A DNA stretch of 64,000 nt from Bradyrhizobium sp. in8p8 (GCF_000426845.1 NZ_AUGD01000008.1:1-64000); one strand, 5' to 3'; shown: positions 44,466 to 53,970, counted from the stretch's first letter. Made by a program: numbers and translations. Notes: a model not told the origin generated them from the sequence alone.

Positions 44466-45632
44466 ATGGACATTCTTGTCAAGAACGCAATCATCGTGCT
44501 GCCTGATCGCGTTATCGAAGGCGACATCAGTGTGGCAGACGGCAAAATCGCCGCAATTGGCGAACGGTTCTCTGGGTCAGCCACCCAGGTGATCGATGCT
44601 GGTCGCGGGCATGTGATCCCGGGCATCATTGACCTTCACGGTGATGACATCGAGTTCGAGATCGGCGCGCTTGGTCCGAAGGCCTCGGCGCGTCGGATGC
44701 CGGTTGACCTCGGGCTTATTCAATCGGACAAGAATGCCGCAGGTTGGGGCATTACGACCAAGTTTCATGCCATTGCATATTTCGAAGAGGAGAGCAAAGG
44801 TCGGTCCAAGCGATTGTCGAGCGAGATCATGGACTCGATAGCTCGGCTAGCCGAGGCCGAGCATCTACTGGTCGATCATTGGGTCGATCTGCGCTACGAG
44901 ATCACCGGAGATCCGACCTACACCCTTACTGCGCTCGAACATCCGCGTGTCAAAGCCGTCTCGTTGATGGATCACACGCCGGGTGAAGGGCAGTTTGCGA
45001 CCTCTGAAGCCTACAAGGCGCTTAACCGCCAGCTCACAGCGGCGGACGAGGAGGAGTTCGACCGAATTCTCGCCGAGAAAGGAGCGCGCCAGCATCTCAA
45101 GTGGGATCATGTTGCTCGGGTATGTGAACGGGCCCGGCTGCTTGGGCTGCTAATCGCCTCGCACGACGACCACACTCCGGAGAAGGTCGAGATCATGGCG
45201 GCGCACGGCTGTAGGCTGGCCGAGATGCCAGTCCGCCTCGATGCGGCGCAGAAGGCAAAGTCGCTCGGGCTGAAGGTCAGCATGGCCGCGCCCAACGTCG
45301 TGCGCGGCGGGTCCTCGAGCGGAAACCTCAATGCGGTCGACGCGCTCGAAGCGCTGGCGCTCGATTCCCTCTGCTCCGACTATCACCTCCCCTCTCTCTT
45401 GACTGCTGGCGGCCTTCTGCTGAGGCAACGACTTGTGAGCTGGCCGGAGCTCGCAGCGTTGCTGGCGGCCAACGCCGCCGATGCCCTCGGGCTCGTCGAC
45501 CGCGGGCGCATCGAACCCAACAAGCGCGCTGACCTCGCCGTGGTCAGGATGGAAATGGGCTTTCCGATTGTTCAGGCAACAATCGCTAAGGGACAGATTG
45601 TTTATCACGATTTGCGGTTTCAACGTAGTTGA
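44466..45632 (+). CDS. phnM: PhnM triphosphate diphosphatase
   Basis: The protein is 388 aa of the amidohydrolase superfamily. It has GHVIPGIIDLHGDDIEFE (first metal site), LMDHTPGEGQF, ASHDDHTPEKVE and APNVVRGGSSSGN. PhnM removes pyrophosphate from ribosyl-phosphonate triphosphate, giving 5-phosphoribosyl-1-phosphonate for PhnJ. Here the operon's next genes encode a transporter and not phnN/phnP. Length and motifs are normal. Confidence 0.92.
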   Translation: MDILVKNAIIVLPDRVIEGDISVADGKIAAIGERFSGSATQVIDAGRGHVIPGIIDLHGDDIEFEIGALGPKASARRMPVDLGLIQSDKNAAGWGITTKFHAIAYFEEESKGRSKRLSSEIMDSIARLAEAEHLLVDHWVDLRYEITGDPTYTLTALEHPRVKAVSLMDHTPGEGQFATSEAYKALNRQLTAADEEEFDRILAEKGARQHLKWDHVARVCERARLLGLLIASHDDHTPEKVEIMAAHGCRLAEMPVRLDAAQKAKSLGLKVSMAAPNVVRGGSSSGNLNAVDALEALALDSLCSDYHLPSLLTAGGLLLRQRLVSWPELAALLAANAADALGLVDRGRIEPNKRADLAVVRMEMGFPIVQATIAKGQIVYHDLRFQRS

Positions 45633-45678
45633 CGCCGATCTACGCCGTTCTTTTCGACTCTCACAGCAAAGGTGAACC

Positions 45679-46734
45679 ATGACACGTTTCTTGGGTAGTT
45701 GCACGCTGGCTATTCTGGCTGTGGCCTACGCGGCCACACCGGCGCTTGCCCAGAAGTTACTGACTATCTACGATCTACCTAGCAAGTACATGGACTGGGG
45801 AGGTCTGGCCGATGGCTACGATAAGAAGGGTCTCGTCAAGCTCACGCGCGACCTAAAGAACGGCTCGAGCACTGCCCTTGCTGCGATGAAGGCGGAGGCC
45901 GGAAACCCGCAGACCAATGGTGCCTATTGGGCTCTCGATATCGCGGTCGAAGCGCAGCGGGCCGGTTTGACCGTTCCCTACAAGCCGAAGGGCTTCGACG
46001 CGATTCCGGCGGCGCTTAAGGAGCCCGCAGGTTACTGGTGGGCGGTAGGCTCGGCTTATATCGTGATCGGCGTCAATAAAGATGTTCTGGCCAAGCGCAA
46101 TCTGAAGGCGCCGATGGGCTGGGCTGACCTTCTGAAGCCAGAGTACAAGGGCCTCGTCTGTTCGATGGATCCGACATGGTCCGGCACAGCATCGGTTTTC
46201 ATGTATGGCATCAACTTCATCCTCGGCGGAAGCAAGGATGATTTTACTCCCGGCATGACGTGGCTGCGCGATTACCAGAAGAATGGCCAGCAGTTCCGTA
46301 CCGAGATCGTGGCGCCGCGGCTCGCAACTGGTGAATGCCCCATCACGATCGACGCCGAAGGGAACATCCTCATCGACAAGTTGAAGGGTGCGCCAGTCGA
46401 CGTCGTTATCCCCTCGGAGGGCGTGGTGTCCGTCAACGTCGGCATGTCGATGGCGAAGGGCGCGCCGATGCCTGAGGAGACCAAGGCGTTCTTTGATTGG
46501 CTACTGTCGAGCGAGGCGCAGGAGATTATCGCCCGGGCGTATTTCCGACCCGCCATCGCTGGGGCGGTTCCTCCGGATGTGGCCAACGTCATGCCTAAGG
46601 TAGAGAAGGTCGTTGCTCTCGATTTGCAACACCAGGCTGACGTGGTGACAAAGCTGAAGCGCGCGTTCACCGATATCGTGAGCCGCGGTGGCGACCTTTC
46701 GAGCACGCTCAAGTCCGCTGAGCTCGCGAAGTAG
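45679..46734 (+). CDS. ABC importer substrate-binding protein (phosphonate/2-aminoethylphosphonate or iron type)
   Basis: The protein is 351 aa with a signal peptide (core LGSCTLAILAVAYAATPALA, cleavage near ALA-Q at 23). The mature part is a type II periplasmic-binding protein of the PotD/AfuA/PhnS group: TSTAL-like region, DAIPAALKEPAGYWWAVGS, GWADLLKPEYKGLVCSMDP and PSEGVVSVNVGMSMAKGAP. Its position directly after phnM and before two permease genes and an ATPase suggests it captures a phosphonate such as 2-aminoethylphosphonate. The ligand is inferred from context; iron or polyamine are alternatives. Confidence 0.7.
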   Translation: MTRFLGSCTLAILAVAYAATPALAQKLLTIYDLPSKYMDWGGLADGYDKKGLVKLTRDLKNGSSTALAAMKAEAGNPQTNGAYWALDIAVEAQRAGLTVPYKPKGFDAIPAALKEPAGYWWAVGSAYIVIGVNKDVLAKRNLKAPMGWADLLKPEYKGLVCSMDPTWSGTASVFMYGINFILGGSKDDFTPGMTWLRDYQKNGQQFRTEIVAPRLATGECPITIDAEGNILIDKLKGAPVDVVIPSEGVVSVNVGMSMAKGAPMPEETKAFFDWLLSSEAQEIIARAYFRPAIAGAVPPDVANVMPKVEKVVALDLQHQADVVTKLKRAFTDIVSRGGDLSSTLKSAELAK

Positions 46735-46760
46735 GCCGAACGAGCTGACAGGAACCAGAG

Positions 46761-47609
46761 ATGGGTGCGATGGGCAGCAGAGCTATCACCAGGCACTTCG
46801 CGGTAGCGATGCTAGTGCTTGTCACTATGGCTATGCTCATCGCACCCCTTGGACAACTTTTGTTAGTGAGTCTTAGGGATGAGAGCGCCGGCTGGACACT
46901 GGCGAATTACCGAATCGTGTTGGCGGGCAGTTATTACGTGAGTTCGCTTGCGGCCACGCTCGCCTTTTGCGCGATAACCTCATTGATCGCTGTGGGGATC
47001 GCTTTGCCGGCGGCATGGCGGATCGGGACGGGCGGCGTGGGCTCGACCGCCTTACGGATCTTCTGCCAGATGAACTATGCATTCGGCAGCATTGTCTATG
47101 GCATGCTCATACTCGTCCTCTTCGGCAATGCGGGGCTGATTCCTGTCGCTGAGGGCATCCTATTTTCGAGCGAATATTCCCGGGGTTTTGCTTACACGAT
47201 CAGCGGGCTGGCTTTGGGCTATCTCGGATTCCAGATCCCGCGTTCCGCCCTTGTAATCGCGCAAGCGATCGAGAACATGGATCCCAACCTTATTCGCGCG
47301 GCCAGGACACTTGGCGCCGATAGGCTCCAGATCGCTGTCATGGTGATCCTCCCAACACTCCGGCCGGCACTATCGGCGGCCTTCGTACTCACCTTCCTGA
47401 TGTCAGTCGGTTCATTCGGAATAGCGCTGCTGGTTGCCAAAGAAATCGCGATCTATCCTGTTATCATTTTCAAGGAGTTCACTGGGTTTGCCAATTTTGG
47501 CATTGCATCTGCAATGGCGATTGCGCTGTGCCTGCTGGTGATCCTTGTCTTGATGGTGCTGCGCCGAAACTATCCGGATCTTGAGCTTTTCTCTTCGCAA
47601 GCTAGATAG
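46761..47609 (+). CDS. ABC importer permease 1
   Basis: The protein is 282 aa. It has about six membrane segments (for example 14-36, 58-80, 98-118) and the binding-protein-dependent permease EAA-type loop AARTLGADRLQIAVMVILPTLRPA. It is the first of two permeases of the importer, separated by 26 nt from the binding-protein gene. It corresponds to PhnU/PotB-type subunits. Confidence 0.8.
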   Translation: MGAMGSRAITRHFAVAMLVLVTMAMLIAPLGQLLLVSLRDESAGWTLANYRIVLAGSYYVSSLAATLAFCAITSLIAVGIALPAAWRIGTGGVGSTALRIFCQMNYAFGSIVYGMLILVLFGNAGLIPVAEGILFSSEYSRGFAYTISGLALGYLGFQIPRSALVIAQAIENMDPNLIRAARTLGADRLQIAVMVILPTLRPALSAAFVLTFLMSVGSFGIALLVAKEIAIYPVIIFKEFTGFANFGIASAMAIALCLLVILVLMVLRRNYPDLELFSSQAR

Positions 47610-47619
47610 GAACTCTACC

Positions 47620-48609
47620 ATGCAAGTCGATCTCCTGGATGTTCACAAGAGCTTTGGTGGCACGAAGGTGCTCAAGGGTATTACCGCGAGCTTTCATTCG
47701 GGGCGAATCACGGCGCTAGTCGGTCCATCGGGCTCTGGGAAGTCCACGCTGCTCAACATCATCGCAGGCCTTGCGGAGCCGACCTCGGGCAAGGTTCACT
47801 TTTCTGGAATGGACGTCACGAGGGTTCCGACAGAGAAGCGTCAGGTCGGCCTCGTATTCCAGAACCATGCATTGTTTCCGCATCTCAATGTTTTCGGTAA
47901 CGTCGAGTTCGGGCTTCGCGTGCGCAGTGTCCCACCCAAGGAACGACACGAGCGCGTCATGGAAGCGCTTGAGATGGTCGAGCTTGATCACCTCGCGGAT
48001 CGCAGCATTTCCACGTTGTCGGGTGGCCAGCGCCAGCGTGTTGCGCTTGCACGCGCGCTCGTGATCGAGCCCAACGTGCTACTACTCGACGAGCCGCTGT
48101 CGGCACTCGACGTCGAGCTTCGCCGTCGCATCCGAGAGGAACTGCGCGCACTCCTGGCGCCTCTAAAGGTCCCGACCGTTCTCGTCACGCACGATCGCGA
48201 CGATGCTTTCATCCTCGCCGACGAGATTGTGCTTCTTCTCGATGGCCAGATTGCACAGAGCGGACCGCCCGAAGATATGTACCATAGGCCGACGAGCGCG
48301 ATGGTCGCGCGCTTCTTCGGCGAGGCGAACTTCCTTGTGCCCGAGTCTGCCTCAATCGAAGATATGGAACTGTTTCGTCCCGAGGACGTGACGGTCGTGT
48401 CGAGCGCGGCGGAAGCCGACCTTGTCGTGACGGTGACGAGCGCTCGCTTTCTGGGAAATCGTCGCCGCATCACTGGTCGCGATAGCCGAGGGGCTGAGGT
48501 GATGTTCGACGTGGGCAAGACCCACGCCGTGAGGGAGGGGGAGACGGTCCACATCCGCATCAACGGTCACGTCCAGGGTGTTCGGGGAGCGCTTCGTCAT
48601 GCCAGCTGA
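47620..48609 (+). CDS. ABC importer ATPase
   Basis: The protein is 329 aa. Walker A GPSGSGKSTLLN, Q-loop LVFQNHALFPHL, signature LSGGQRQRVALARAL and Walker B LLLDEPLSALD are intact, followed by H-loop VTHDRDDA. A C-terminal TOBE/regulatory extension follows. This is the PotA/FbpC/PhnT group. It overlaps the next permease gene by 11 nt. Confidence 0.88.
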   Translation: MQVDLLDVHKSFGGTKVLKGITASFHSGRITALVGPSGSGKSTLLNIIAGLAEPTSGKVHFSGMDVTRVPTEKRQVGLVFQNHALFPHLNVFGNVEFGLRVRSVPPKERHERVMEALEMVELDHLADRSISTLSGGQRQRVALARALVIEPNVLLLDEPLSALDVELRRRIREELRALLAPLKVPTVLVTHDRDDAFILADEIVLLLDGQIAQSGPPEDMYHRPTSAMVARFFGEANFLVPESASIEDMELFRPEDVTVVSSAAEADLVVTVTSARFLGNRRRITGRDSRGAEVMFDVGKTHAVREGETVHIRINGHVQGVRGALRHAS

Positions 48610-49468
48610 CGCTGCTATTCTGATTGCCCGGCCTGACGCTGTTACGATTGCCCGGTCGGAGCAGGGCGTTGTCGGGCGCCTCCTGCGTGAGGGCGCTGTT
48701 GCTGCGTGGCGGGGCGTCGCGCCGATCCTGGTTTGGGTGCCGCCGATGCTGTTGATTGCGCCGTTGGTGATGCTGGCTGTGGGCTCATTCACCGAGGTTT
48801 GGGACAGCCGTGGTCTCATGGGTGCGTCAACGGAGGCCTACCGGGAGGCGCTGAAGTTCGGCGGGACCGCGATCGCATTCAGCTTGAAACTCGCGACCTT
48901 GGTCACGGCGATCGTCGCCGTGCTGGCGGTGCCGACAGCATATGCGCTCGCCCGATACTCCGGAGCGACCATGCTTATGGTCAAGCAGATCTTGATGCTT
49001 CCCATCATCCTGCCGCCGATGGCGTTGGCGATCGGCCTTATTGTCCTCTACCCAGCCCTGTCTGGCACTTTCTCGATCTTTGTTCTCGCGCACGTCGTGC
49101 TCGCGTTTCCATTTGCCGTCTGGCCGATCGGCGCCGCTCTTACGGCGATGGATTTTCGAGTGCTGGAGACGGCAGCGCGGACGCTCGGTGCATCCCAGTT
49201 GCAGTCGTTCTTCCTGGTGATCCTCCCGAATATCGCGCGAGCCGCCATCGTTGGAGCTACGACTGTGTTCGTCGTCTCGATCGCGGAAGTCAATGCTGGA
49301 CTCTTTCTCTCGTCGGCGGACTACCGCCCTTTGAGCGTCGCGCTGCTCGGCGCCTTCATGGACTTCGACATCCGCGTTGCCGCTGCGTTGACTGTCATTT
49401 TCACCATCGTTGTCTCGCCAGCATTTGTGGTTATGGAGGTTCTCCTGCGAAGAGGAACGCGCACGTAG
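48599..49468 (+). CDS. ABC importer permease 2
   Basis: The protein is 289 aa from ATG 48599 and overlaps the ATPase gene end. It has a long N-terminal stretch and six to seven hydrophobic segments, with the cytoplasmic loop AARTLGASQLQSFFLVILPNIARA. It is the second permease of the transporter (PhnV/PotC type). The ~620 bp to the next plus-strand gene hold a possible minus-strand gene (49553-49921). Confidence 0.8.
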   Translation: MPADAAILIARPDAVTIARSEQGVVGRLLREGAVAAWRGVAPILVWVPPMLLIAPLVMLAVGSFTEVWDSRGLMGASTEAYREALKFGGTAIAFSLKLATLVTAIVAVLAVPTAYALARYSGATMLMVKQILMLPIILPPMALAIGLIVLYPALSGTFSIFVLAHVVLAFPFAVWPIGAALTAMDFRVLETAARTLGASQLQSFFLVILPNIARAAIVGATTVFVVSIAEVNAGLFLSSADYRPLSVALLGAFMDFDIRVAAALTVIFTIVVSPAFVVMEVLLRRGTRT

Positions 49469-49552
49469 TTCCAAGCTTCAAATCGTGGTATATTCGACTT
49501 CACGGGAGGACCATTCATGAGGATCAATCGGTCGGTCGTTAGCGCCAGAGTT

Positions 49553-49921
49553 TCACGCTGGTCCGTCGACCATGCCTGCGATCCGGGCATCGAGATAGCA
49601 CTCCAGCGCTTGGGCTACAGCATTTGCAATCTCAAGCGCGCTCGGAGCAAGATCCGATGCTGTAATGGCGTTAGCAATCCTGTTCTCGAGCGCGATCACC
49701 CGCCGATCATTCAACACCACGATATAATTGATGACATGACAGCGCGTGACAATATCGGCGAGCGCTGCTGCAAGCGGGTTAGCAGTGCTCGCGGATTGAG
49801 ACAATTGCGTCGCGCGCTGCTTCAGAAGATCGCAGCTGAACGCTCTGATCACGCCATCAACCAGCTGCTGATCCGTTGGGTGAGTCGCCCGCAGGTGGGC
49901 AAGAGTAGAGTGCAGCCTCAT
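49553..49921 (-). CDS. Hypothetical small protein
   Basis: This 122-aa frame is helical and Ala/Leu-rich (RLHSTLAHLRATHPTDQQ; ALADIVTRCHVINYIVVLND; DLAPSALEIANAVAQALECYL). The ATG start is not well supported by a ribosome-binding site. It may be a gene of unknown role divergent from 50093, or a shadow frame. Confidence 0.35.
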   Translation of the reverse strand: MRLHSTLAHLRATHPTDQQLVDGVIRAFSCDLLKQRATQLSQSASTANPLAAALADIVTRCHVINYIVVLNDRRVIALENRIANAITASDLAPSALEIANAVAQALECYLDARIAGMVDGPA

Positions 49922-50092
49922 CGCGCGCTTTTGGTTCAGAAACATCTACCGTGCTCCATCAGCCTGAATGAACAAGCGCGGCATGTGCGGAAATCCACTG
50001 TTCAGTTTGTATCAGTATCGGAGCTACACGACAGACCTATGTCAGCGCATCGGCCTGCAGCATGAGCAAACGCAATATCGTAAGGGTCAAGC

Positions 50093-51049
50093 ATGGTTGA
50101 GAGTGAGGTCTTGGAGGTGAGCGCATGCCCGTTGAACTATCGAATTCCTGCCGATGCCTTGAACGGTCCTCCTGCGTCACAAACCCACGTTCTCTACGTG
50201 GTTGGCGGTCTCTACGGGAATCGATTCGCACTCGATGCGATCGAGATGTTCGCGACGGCCGAGACGGAGCCAGTCGAAATCGTCGTCAATGGGGACGCTC
50301 ACTGGCTCAACGCGCGGACGGATGATGTCGGGGCGCTCGATAGGCGACTCGCGCGCTATCCGGCGATCAAGGGCAATGTCGAGGCGGAGCTGGCGAGAGG
50401 AGCAGGCAGCGCCGGGTGCGGATGTTCCTATCCGTCCGATACCGATCCTGGGGTCATCAAACGATCCGACGCGATCATGGCTACGCTGCAATGTGCCGCT
50501 GAGTCGCTCCCAGGGGTGAGAGCGCGCTGCGGAGCTTTGCCGCAAACGCTAGTTGTTGCGGTTGGGGCGGCGCGAGTCGGGATCGTACATGGCGACACAA
50601 CCTCGATTAGCGGCTGGGCTTTCGCTCGAGAAAGCCTCGATGCCCCCGGCCAGAGGGCGTCACTCAGAGAGATGCTCTCCGTATGCAATGTCGATATCCT
50701 TACGAGTACGCATACCGGCAGACCCGCAATGCGGAAGTTGAGGACCGGCTCTCGCGCTCGTCTGCTCGCGAACAACGGCGCCGCTGGCATTGGCCATTTC
50801 CCGGGGGAGCCCTGCGGGATCATTACCCGCATCGCGACGTACCCTGCCCCCTTTGCCTCATTATATGGCGCCGTCGTCGACGGTGTGTATGCCGAGGCTG
50901 TGGCCGTCCGCTTCGAACGGGAGCGGGTGCTCACGTGGTTCGACTCTATCTGGCCTAGCGGATCGCCCGCAGCGATTGACTATCGTCCAAGACTCGTAGG
51001 CGAGGCACGCGATGAGATTCTGATGGCAACCCCGAGGACGCTCTTCTGA
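50093..51049 (+). CDS. Metallophosphoesterase-family protein of the phn cluster
   Basis: The protein is 318 aa and belongs to the calcineurin-like family with altered motifs: YVVGGLYGNRFALDAIEMF (in place of D-x-H-G-N), VVNGDAHWLN (GD..), GNVEAEL (the GN-x-E metal loop), VGIVHGDTTSISGW and STHTGRPA. A family with this exact order is known, though its biochemical role is not. The C-P lyase pathway yields a cyclic phosphate, 5-phosphoribosyl 1,2-cyclic phosphate, which needs a phosphodiesterase (PhnP). No phnP is in the window, so this enzyme is a candidate to replace it. This is inference. Confidence 0.65.
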   Translation: MVESEVLEVSACPLNYRIPADALNGPPASQTHVLYVVGGLYGNRFALDAIEMFATAETEPVEIVVNGDAHWLNARTDDVGALDRRLARYPAIKGNVEAELARGAGSAGCGCSYPSDTDPGVIKRSDAIMATLQCAAESLPGVRARCGALPQTLVVAVGAARVGIVHGDTTSISGWAFARESLDAPGQRASLREMLSVCNVDILTSTHTGRPAMRKLRTGSRARLLANNGAAGIGHFPGEPCGIITRIATYPAPFASLYGAVVDGVYAEAVAVRFERERVLTWFDSIWPSGSPAAIDYRPRLVGEARDEILMATPRTLF

Positions 51050-51330
51050 AGCGCAGGGGCGCGAATACGTTCCACTGCAGGTCGGAGAACTTCAAAAGGA
51101 ATTTGATTGACATTCGCTAGATGAACTTTGGAGCAGCGAGAATGATAGTAGACGGTGGGGTTCCCCGGAAGCCGCAAGCGAACTGTGCAATGCTTTCGGC
51201 GTTTTGGCGCAGGCGTTCGCGGCAAATTCTATGCAGAGGACATTAAGGTGGCCGAGAAGAAATTTCGGGAAACACTGCGGCCTCTCGGCGCCCCAAAAAT
51301 TCGCGTTTTGCGCCTTGCCGGCCCCCCGTT

Positions 51331-51520
51331 GATCCTGCCTATATCGTCGATAAGCTTTACGGCCTCGACCGCAATGTGCGAATGGCGACCGTCATCGGTC
51401 TTTTCGGTGCTTGCGGTATCGGCCAGCATACCAAGGTCCGGTACAATCTTCGTCATCTTCGCCACCGTCAAACTTTTCGACAAGATATTAGCCCGAATTC
51501 CGGCAAGGCTCATCGCATGA
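51331..51520 (+). pseudogene. phnE: Remnant of a PhnE-type phosphonate permease
   Basis: The plus strand encodes YIVDKLYGLDRNVRMATVIG and LFGACGIGQHTKVRYN, then in another frame GTIFVIFATVKLFDKI and ARIPARLIA, ending at 51520. This is the usual C-terminus of PhnE permeases, disrupted by a frameshift and small deletion. It indicates that a PhnCDE-type importer was once present. The rest of 51050-51637 holds nothing else recognisable. Confidence 0.7.
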
Positions 51521-51637
51521 GGCGCGACTCAATGCTAGAAAAGCCCGTCGCCGTCAGCAAGGCGGACGAACGGCGCAAGCCTGCTCTCGGCCCACCTGCG
51601 TAAGGTCGGTGGCCTGCTAAGGGAACAATCGCTCGAA

Positions 51638-52378
51638 ATGGTCACCCGTACTATCACCTCCGAGACAGGGATCGCCCGCTACCTCCAGATTGCCGACGAG
51701 TTCGACCGAGAGATCCGCAGGCGCTACGAAGTGGGACAGCGGCTGCCGGGCGAGCACGAACTGGCCGAGCGATTTGGCGTCAATCGCCACACCTTGCGCC
51801 ATGCCATCGACACGCTCGAGGGGCGGGGGCTCGTCGTCCGCCGGCACGGAGCCGGTACTTTCGTGGTGGCCAAGCCCGTGAATTATCTAGTCGATGCCGC
51901 ATCGCGCTTCACTGAGAACCTAGTGAAAGCCGGGCACAGCACGGAAAGTCAGCTCATTCGGAAGGTGATTGTCGAAGCCCGCGGAGGGGTGGCTAAGCGC
52001 CTCAACCTGCGCGATGGGGAGAAGGTCTTCGCGATCGAGACCTTGCGCCTCGTCGACGGCGGGCCGTTCTGCGTCATCTCACACTTTCTACCCTGGTCGA
52101 TCGGCACTGCGGTGTTCGAGGCGTACAACGGCGGCTCGCTGCACACACTGATCGCGCGCAAGACGGCCAAGAAGCTAAAGCGTGTGCTGAGCCTAGTCAC
52201 GACCGTGACGGTGGAGGCGAACGACGCCGCGCTGCTTGCCATTTCCCCTCAGCATTGGGTGCTGAGGGTTAAGAGTGTCAATGTCGATGCTGCCGGCGGC
52301 AAACCAGTCGAGTACGCCGTGACGCGTTTCCGCGCCGATCGGGTCGAGCTTGCGATCAAGATCCCGTTGGGTTCATGA
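51638..52378 (+). CDS. phnF: GntR/HutC-type regulator PhnF
   Basis: The protein is 246 aa. An N-terminal winged HTH has ARYLQIADEFDREI, GQRLPGEHELAERFGVNRHTLRHAI and LVVRRHGAGTFVV. A C-terminal UTRA effector domain follows. PhnF represses phosphonate uptake and degradation genes until phosphate limitation or ligand. It is separated from phnG by about 12 kb here, whereas it often lies next to it. The palindrome GTCTAGAC before phnG is its candidate target. Confidence 0.85.
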   Translation: MVTRTITSETGIARYLQIADEFDREIRRRYEVGQRLPGEHELAERFGVNRHTLRHAIDTLEGRGLVVRRHGAGTFVVAKPVNYLVDAASRFTENLVKAGHSTESQLIRKVIVEARGGVAKRLNLRDGEKVFAIETLRLVDGGPFCVISHFLPWSIGTAVFEAYNGGSLHTLIARKTAKKLKRVLSLVTTVTVEANDAALLAISPQHWVLRVKSVNVDAAGGKPVEYAVTRFRADRVELAIKIPLGS

Positions 52379-52489
52379 TCCGCAGAGAGTCAATCCGATG
52401 AGAGAGTAGCGGCCTTAATTATGTTAACAAATCTGTGGACCAACCACAGTGCATGACTGCATCGCGGCACCCGACGCCAGAACACGTAG

Positions 52490-52720
52490 CTGCGGCACGA
52501 AGGTTCGGCCGGCAGGACCTTTAGCGCGGGGTGATCAACCTCTTCCAGCAGTTGCCGACCGGCGGATCGGGCGCGCTTCGTTGAGATGCGTCATCAGATC
52601 GGTGATCGCCGCGTTGACTTCCAAAAGGCTGTAAAAGATTCGATGCCGCAAGCGCCCCAACATCCATCGCTCGACGATGAGCACGGCTTGCTCGACACCC
52701 CATAGCTCTTCGTCCTGACC
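52490..52720 (-). pseudogene. IS21-family transposase (IstA) fragment
   Basis: Minus-strand sequence gives ELWGVEQAVLIVERWMLGRL, RHRIFYSLLEVNAAITDLM and THLNEARPIRR, then after a frameshift RQLLEEVDHPALKVLPAE. This is the central part of IstA. Both ends are missing and no IS ends were found. Confidence 0.7.
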
Positions 52721-52891
52721 GTGTCGAACTCTGCGTCGAATTGGGTGATGGCCCTCACTCCGCTTTGCGCCTGAATGCGGGTGTTCGGCGTCACATCTCC
52801 GTCATGTGGTCGCGATAGCATCGTACGCGTGCTTGGGTACTTGTTAGCACAGCGCTGCGGAACGTCTGATCTTTAGAGGAGAACCTAGGCA

Positions 52892-53266
52892 ATGGCGCTG
52901 ATCAAAAGTTATAAGGAATTCTGGCCATACTATTTATCGCAGCATAGCCAGCCCAGCACGCGATACTGGCATTACCTCGGTACGTCGATGTTCTTCGCTT
53001 GCCTTATTGCAGCAGCTTATACCGGCATCGCGTGGTTCGTGCTGCTGGCATTTCTCTTCTTCTATGGTCCAGCTTGGGTCGCGCACTTCGTGATCGAGAA
53101 TAATCGTCCGGCCACCTGGAAATACCCGATTTGGTCGTTCATTAGCGATATAAGAATGTGTTTGTGTTGGTTCACCGGAAATTTGCATCGTGAGTTCAGG
53201 CGGACTAGCGTCAATATCGATATTACGAAGGGCGCTGTGGATGCAGTTCCGGCAGAAAAGCGATAG
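52892..53266 (+). CDS. DUF962/Mpo1-like membrane protein
   Basis: The protein is 124 aa. Conserved FWPYYLSQHSQPSTRYWHYLG and GPAWVAHFVIENNRPATWKYP, followed by WSFISDIRMC, match the DUF962 family. Two membrane segments lie at about 31-65. Mpo1, the yeast member, is an iron-dependent 2-hydroxy fatty acid dioxygenase; His residues in SQHSQPS, YWHYLG and AHF are the likely metal ligands. Bacterial role unknown. It has a GAGGAGAA ribosome-binding site and stands alone. Confidence 0.8.
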   Translation: MALIKSYKEFWPYYLSQHSQPSTRYWHYLGTSMFFACLIAAAYTGIAWFVLLAFLFFYGPAWVAHFVIENNRPATWKYPIWSFISDIRMCLCWFTGNLHREFRRTSVNIDITKGAVDAVPAEKR

Positions 53267-53906
53267 CTCGGAATTGTTTTCGATTCCGACTGGCACTTCC
53301 CGCGCAGGCATTCCTTCTGAAAGTGCATCGCTGCGGCTCAGCCGCTTTCCCCGCGTTAGTGAGCCTCCGATCTGTGGTTCGACGACGGCCTTCGGCCGCA
53401 AGACCGCAGATGGATACTTCAAGTGGACAACTCCCGGTTTCATGCTGCTTTAGTGGCGTCGAAAACGCGTCTGCAGCAGCACTACCGATAAAGGAGACGC
53501 CGTCCGAACCACCTTCCGAAGGATCCACGAGCCAGCGGGGCAAGCGTTTTCGGGGCAACTGCGGAAAGCATCTCCGAGTTGTGGTCCGAACTGCACCCAC
53601 CAGGGGCCAACCGGCGAGACATTGTTGCAAGGCGGCAGATCAAGCAGGAGCCTTCGGACCTCTACAGTGACCAGTACGGGCTCGATCTTCGGAATTTGCA
53701 GCCAAGCCTTTGAAACGCCGCCATAAGCGCTGGAACCGTAACCAGCAGGTCGTCGCTTCTGTCGCTTGAAATGAGACTGGTTCGCTGGTTCGCTACCGGT
53801 ATCAAAGAAAATCTTAGCGTCCCTTACGCCACTGTCTGGAGCAGCAATTTGAGATGGTTGCAGGTCCCCGCAACCAAATTCGGATTTTACCGGATCCGAG
53901 ACGAAA

Positions 53907-53933
53907 ATGGCCCGCTTGATGCGGGCCATTTTT
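53907..53933 (+). terminator. Rho-independent terminator
   Basis: AATGGCCCGC/GCGGGCCATT form a perfect 10-bp stem around TTGAT, followed by TTTTTG-type T-run. It is nearly symmetric and could act in both directions. Confidence 0.8.
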
Positions 53934-53970
53934 GTTTTGGGGACAGCACGTTTGTTTTGGGGACAGCACG
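53931..53970. repeat. Two tandem 20-bp units
   Basis: Two identical, adjacent 20-bp copies (53931-53950 and 53951-53970), each T-rich then ending GGGGACAGCACG. They follow the terminator directly. Function unknown; probably slippage. Confidence 0.7.

Noticed and set aside
52433..52449. Hairpin CTGTGG/CCACAG after phnF as a terminator
   Set aside because: Only a 6-bp stem with no T-tract; too weak to call.
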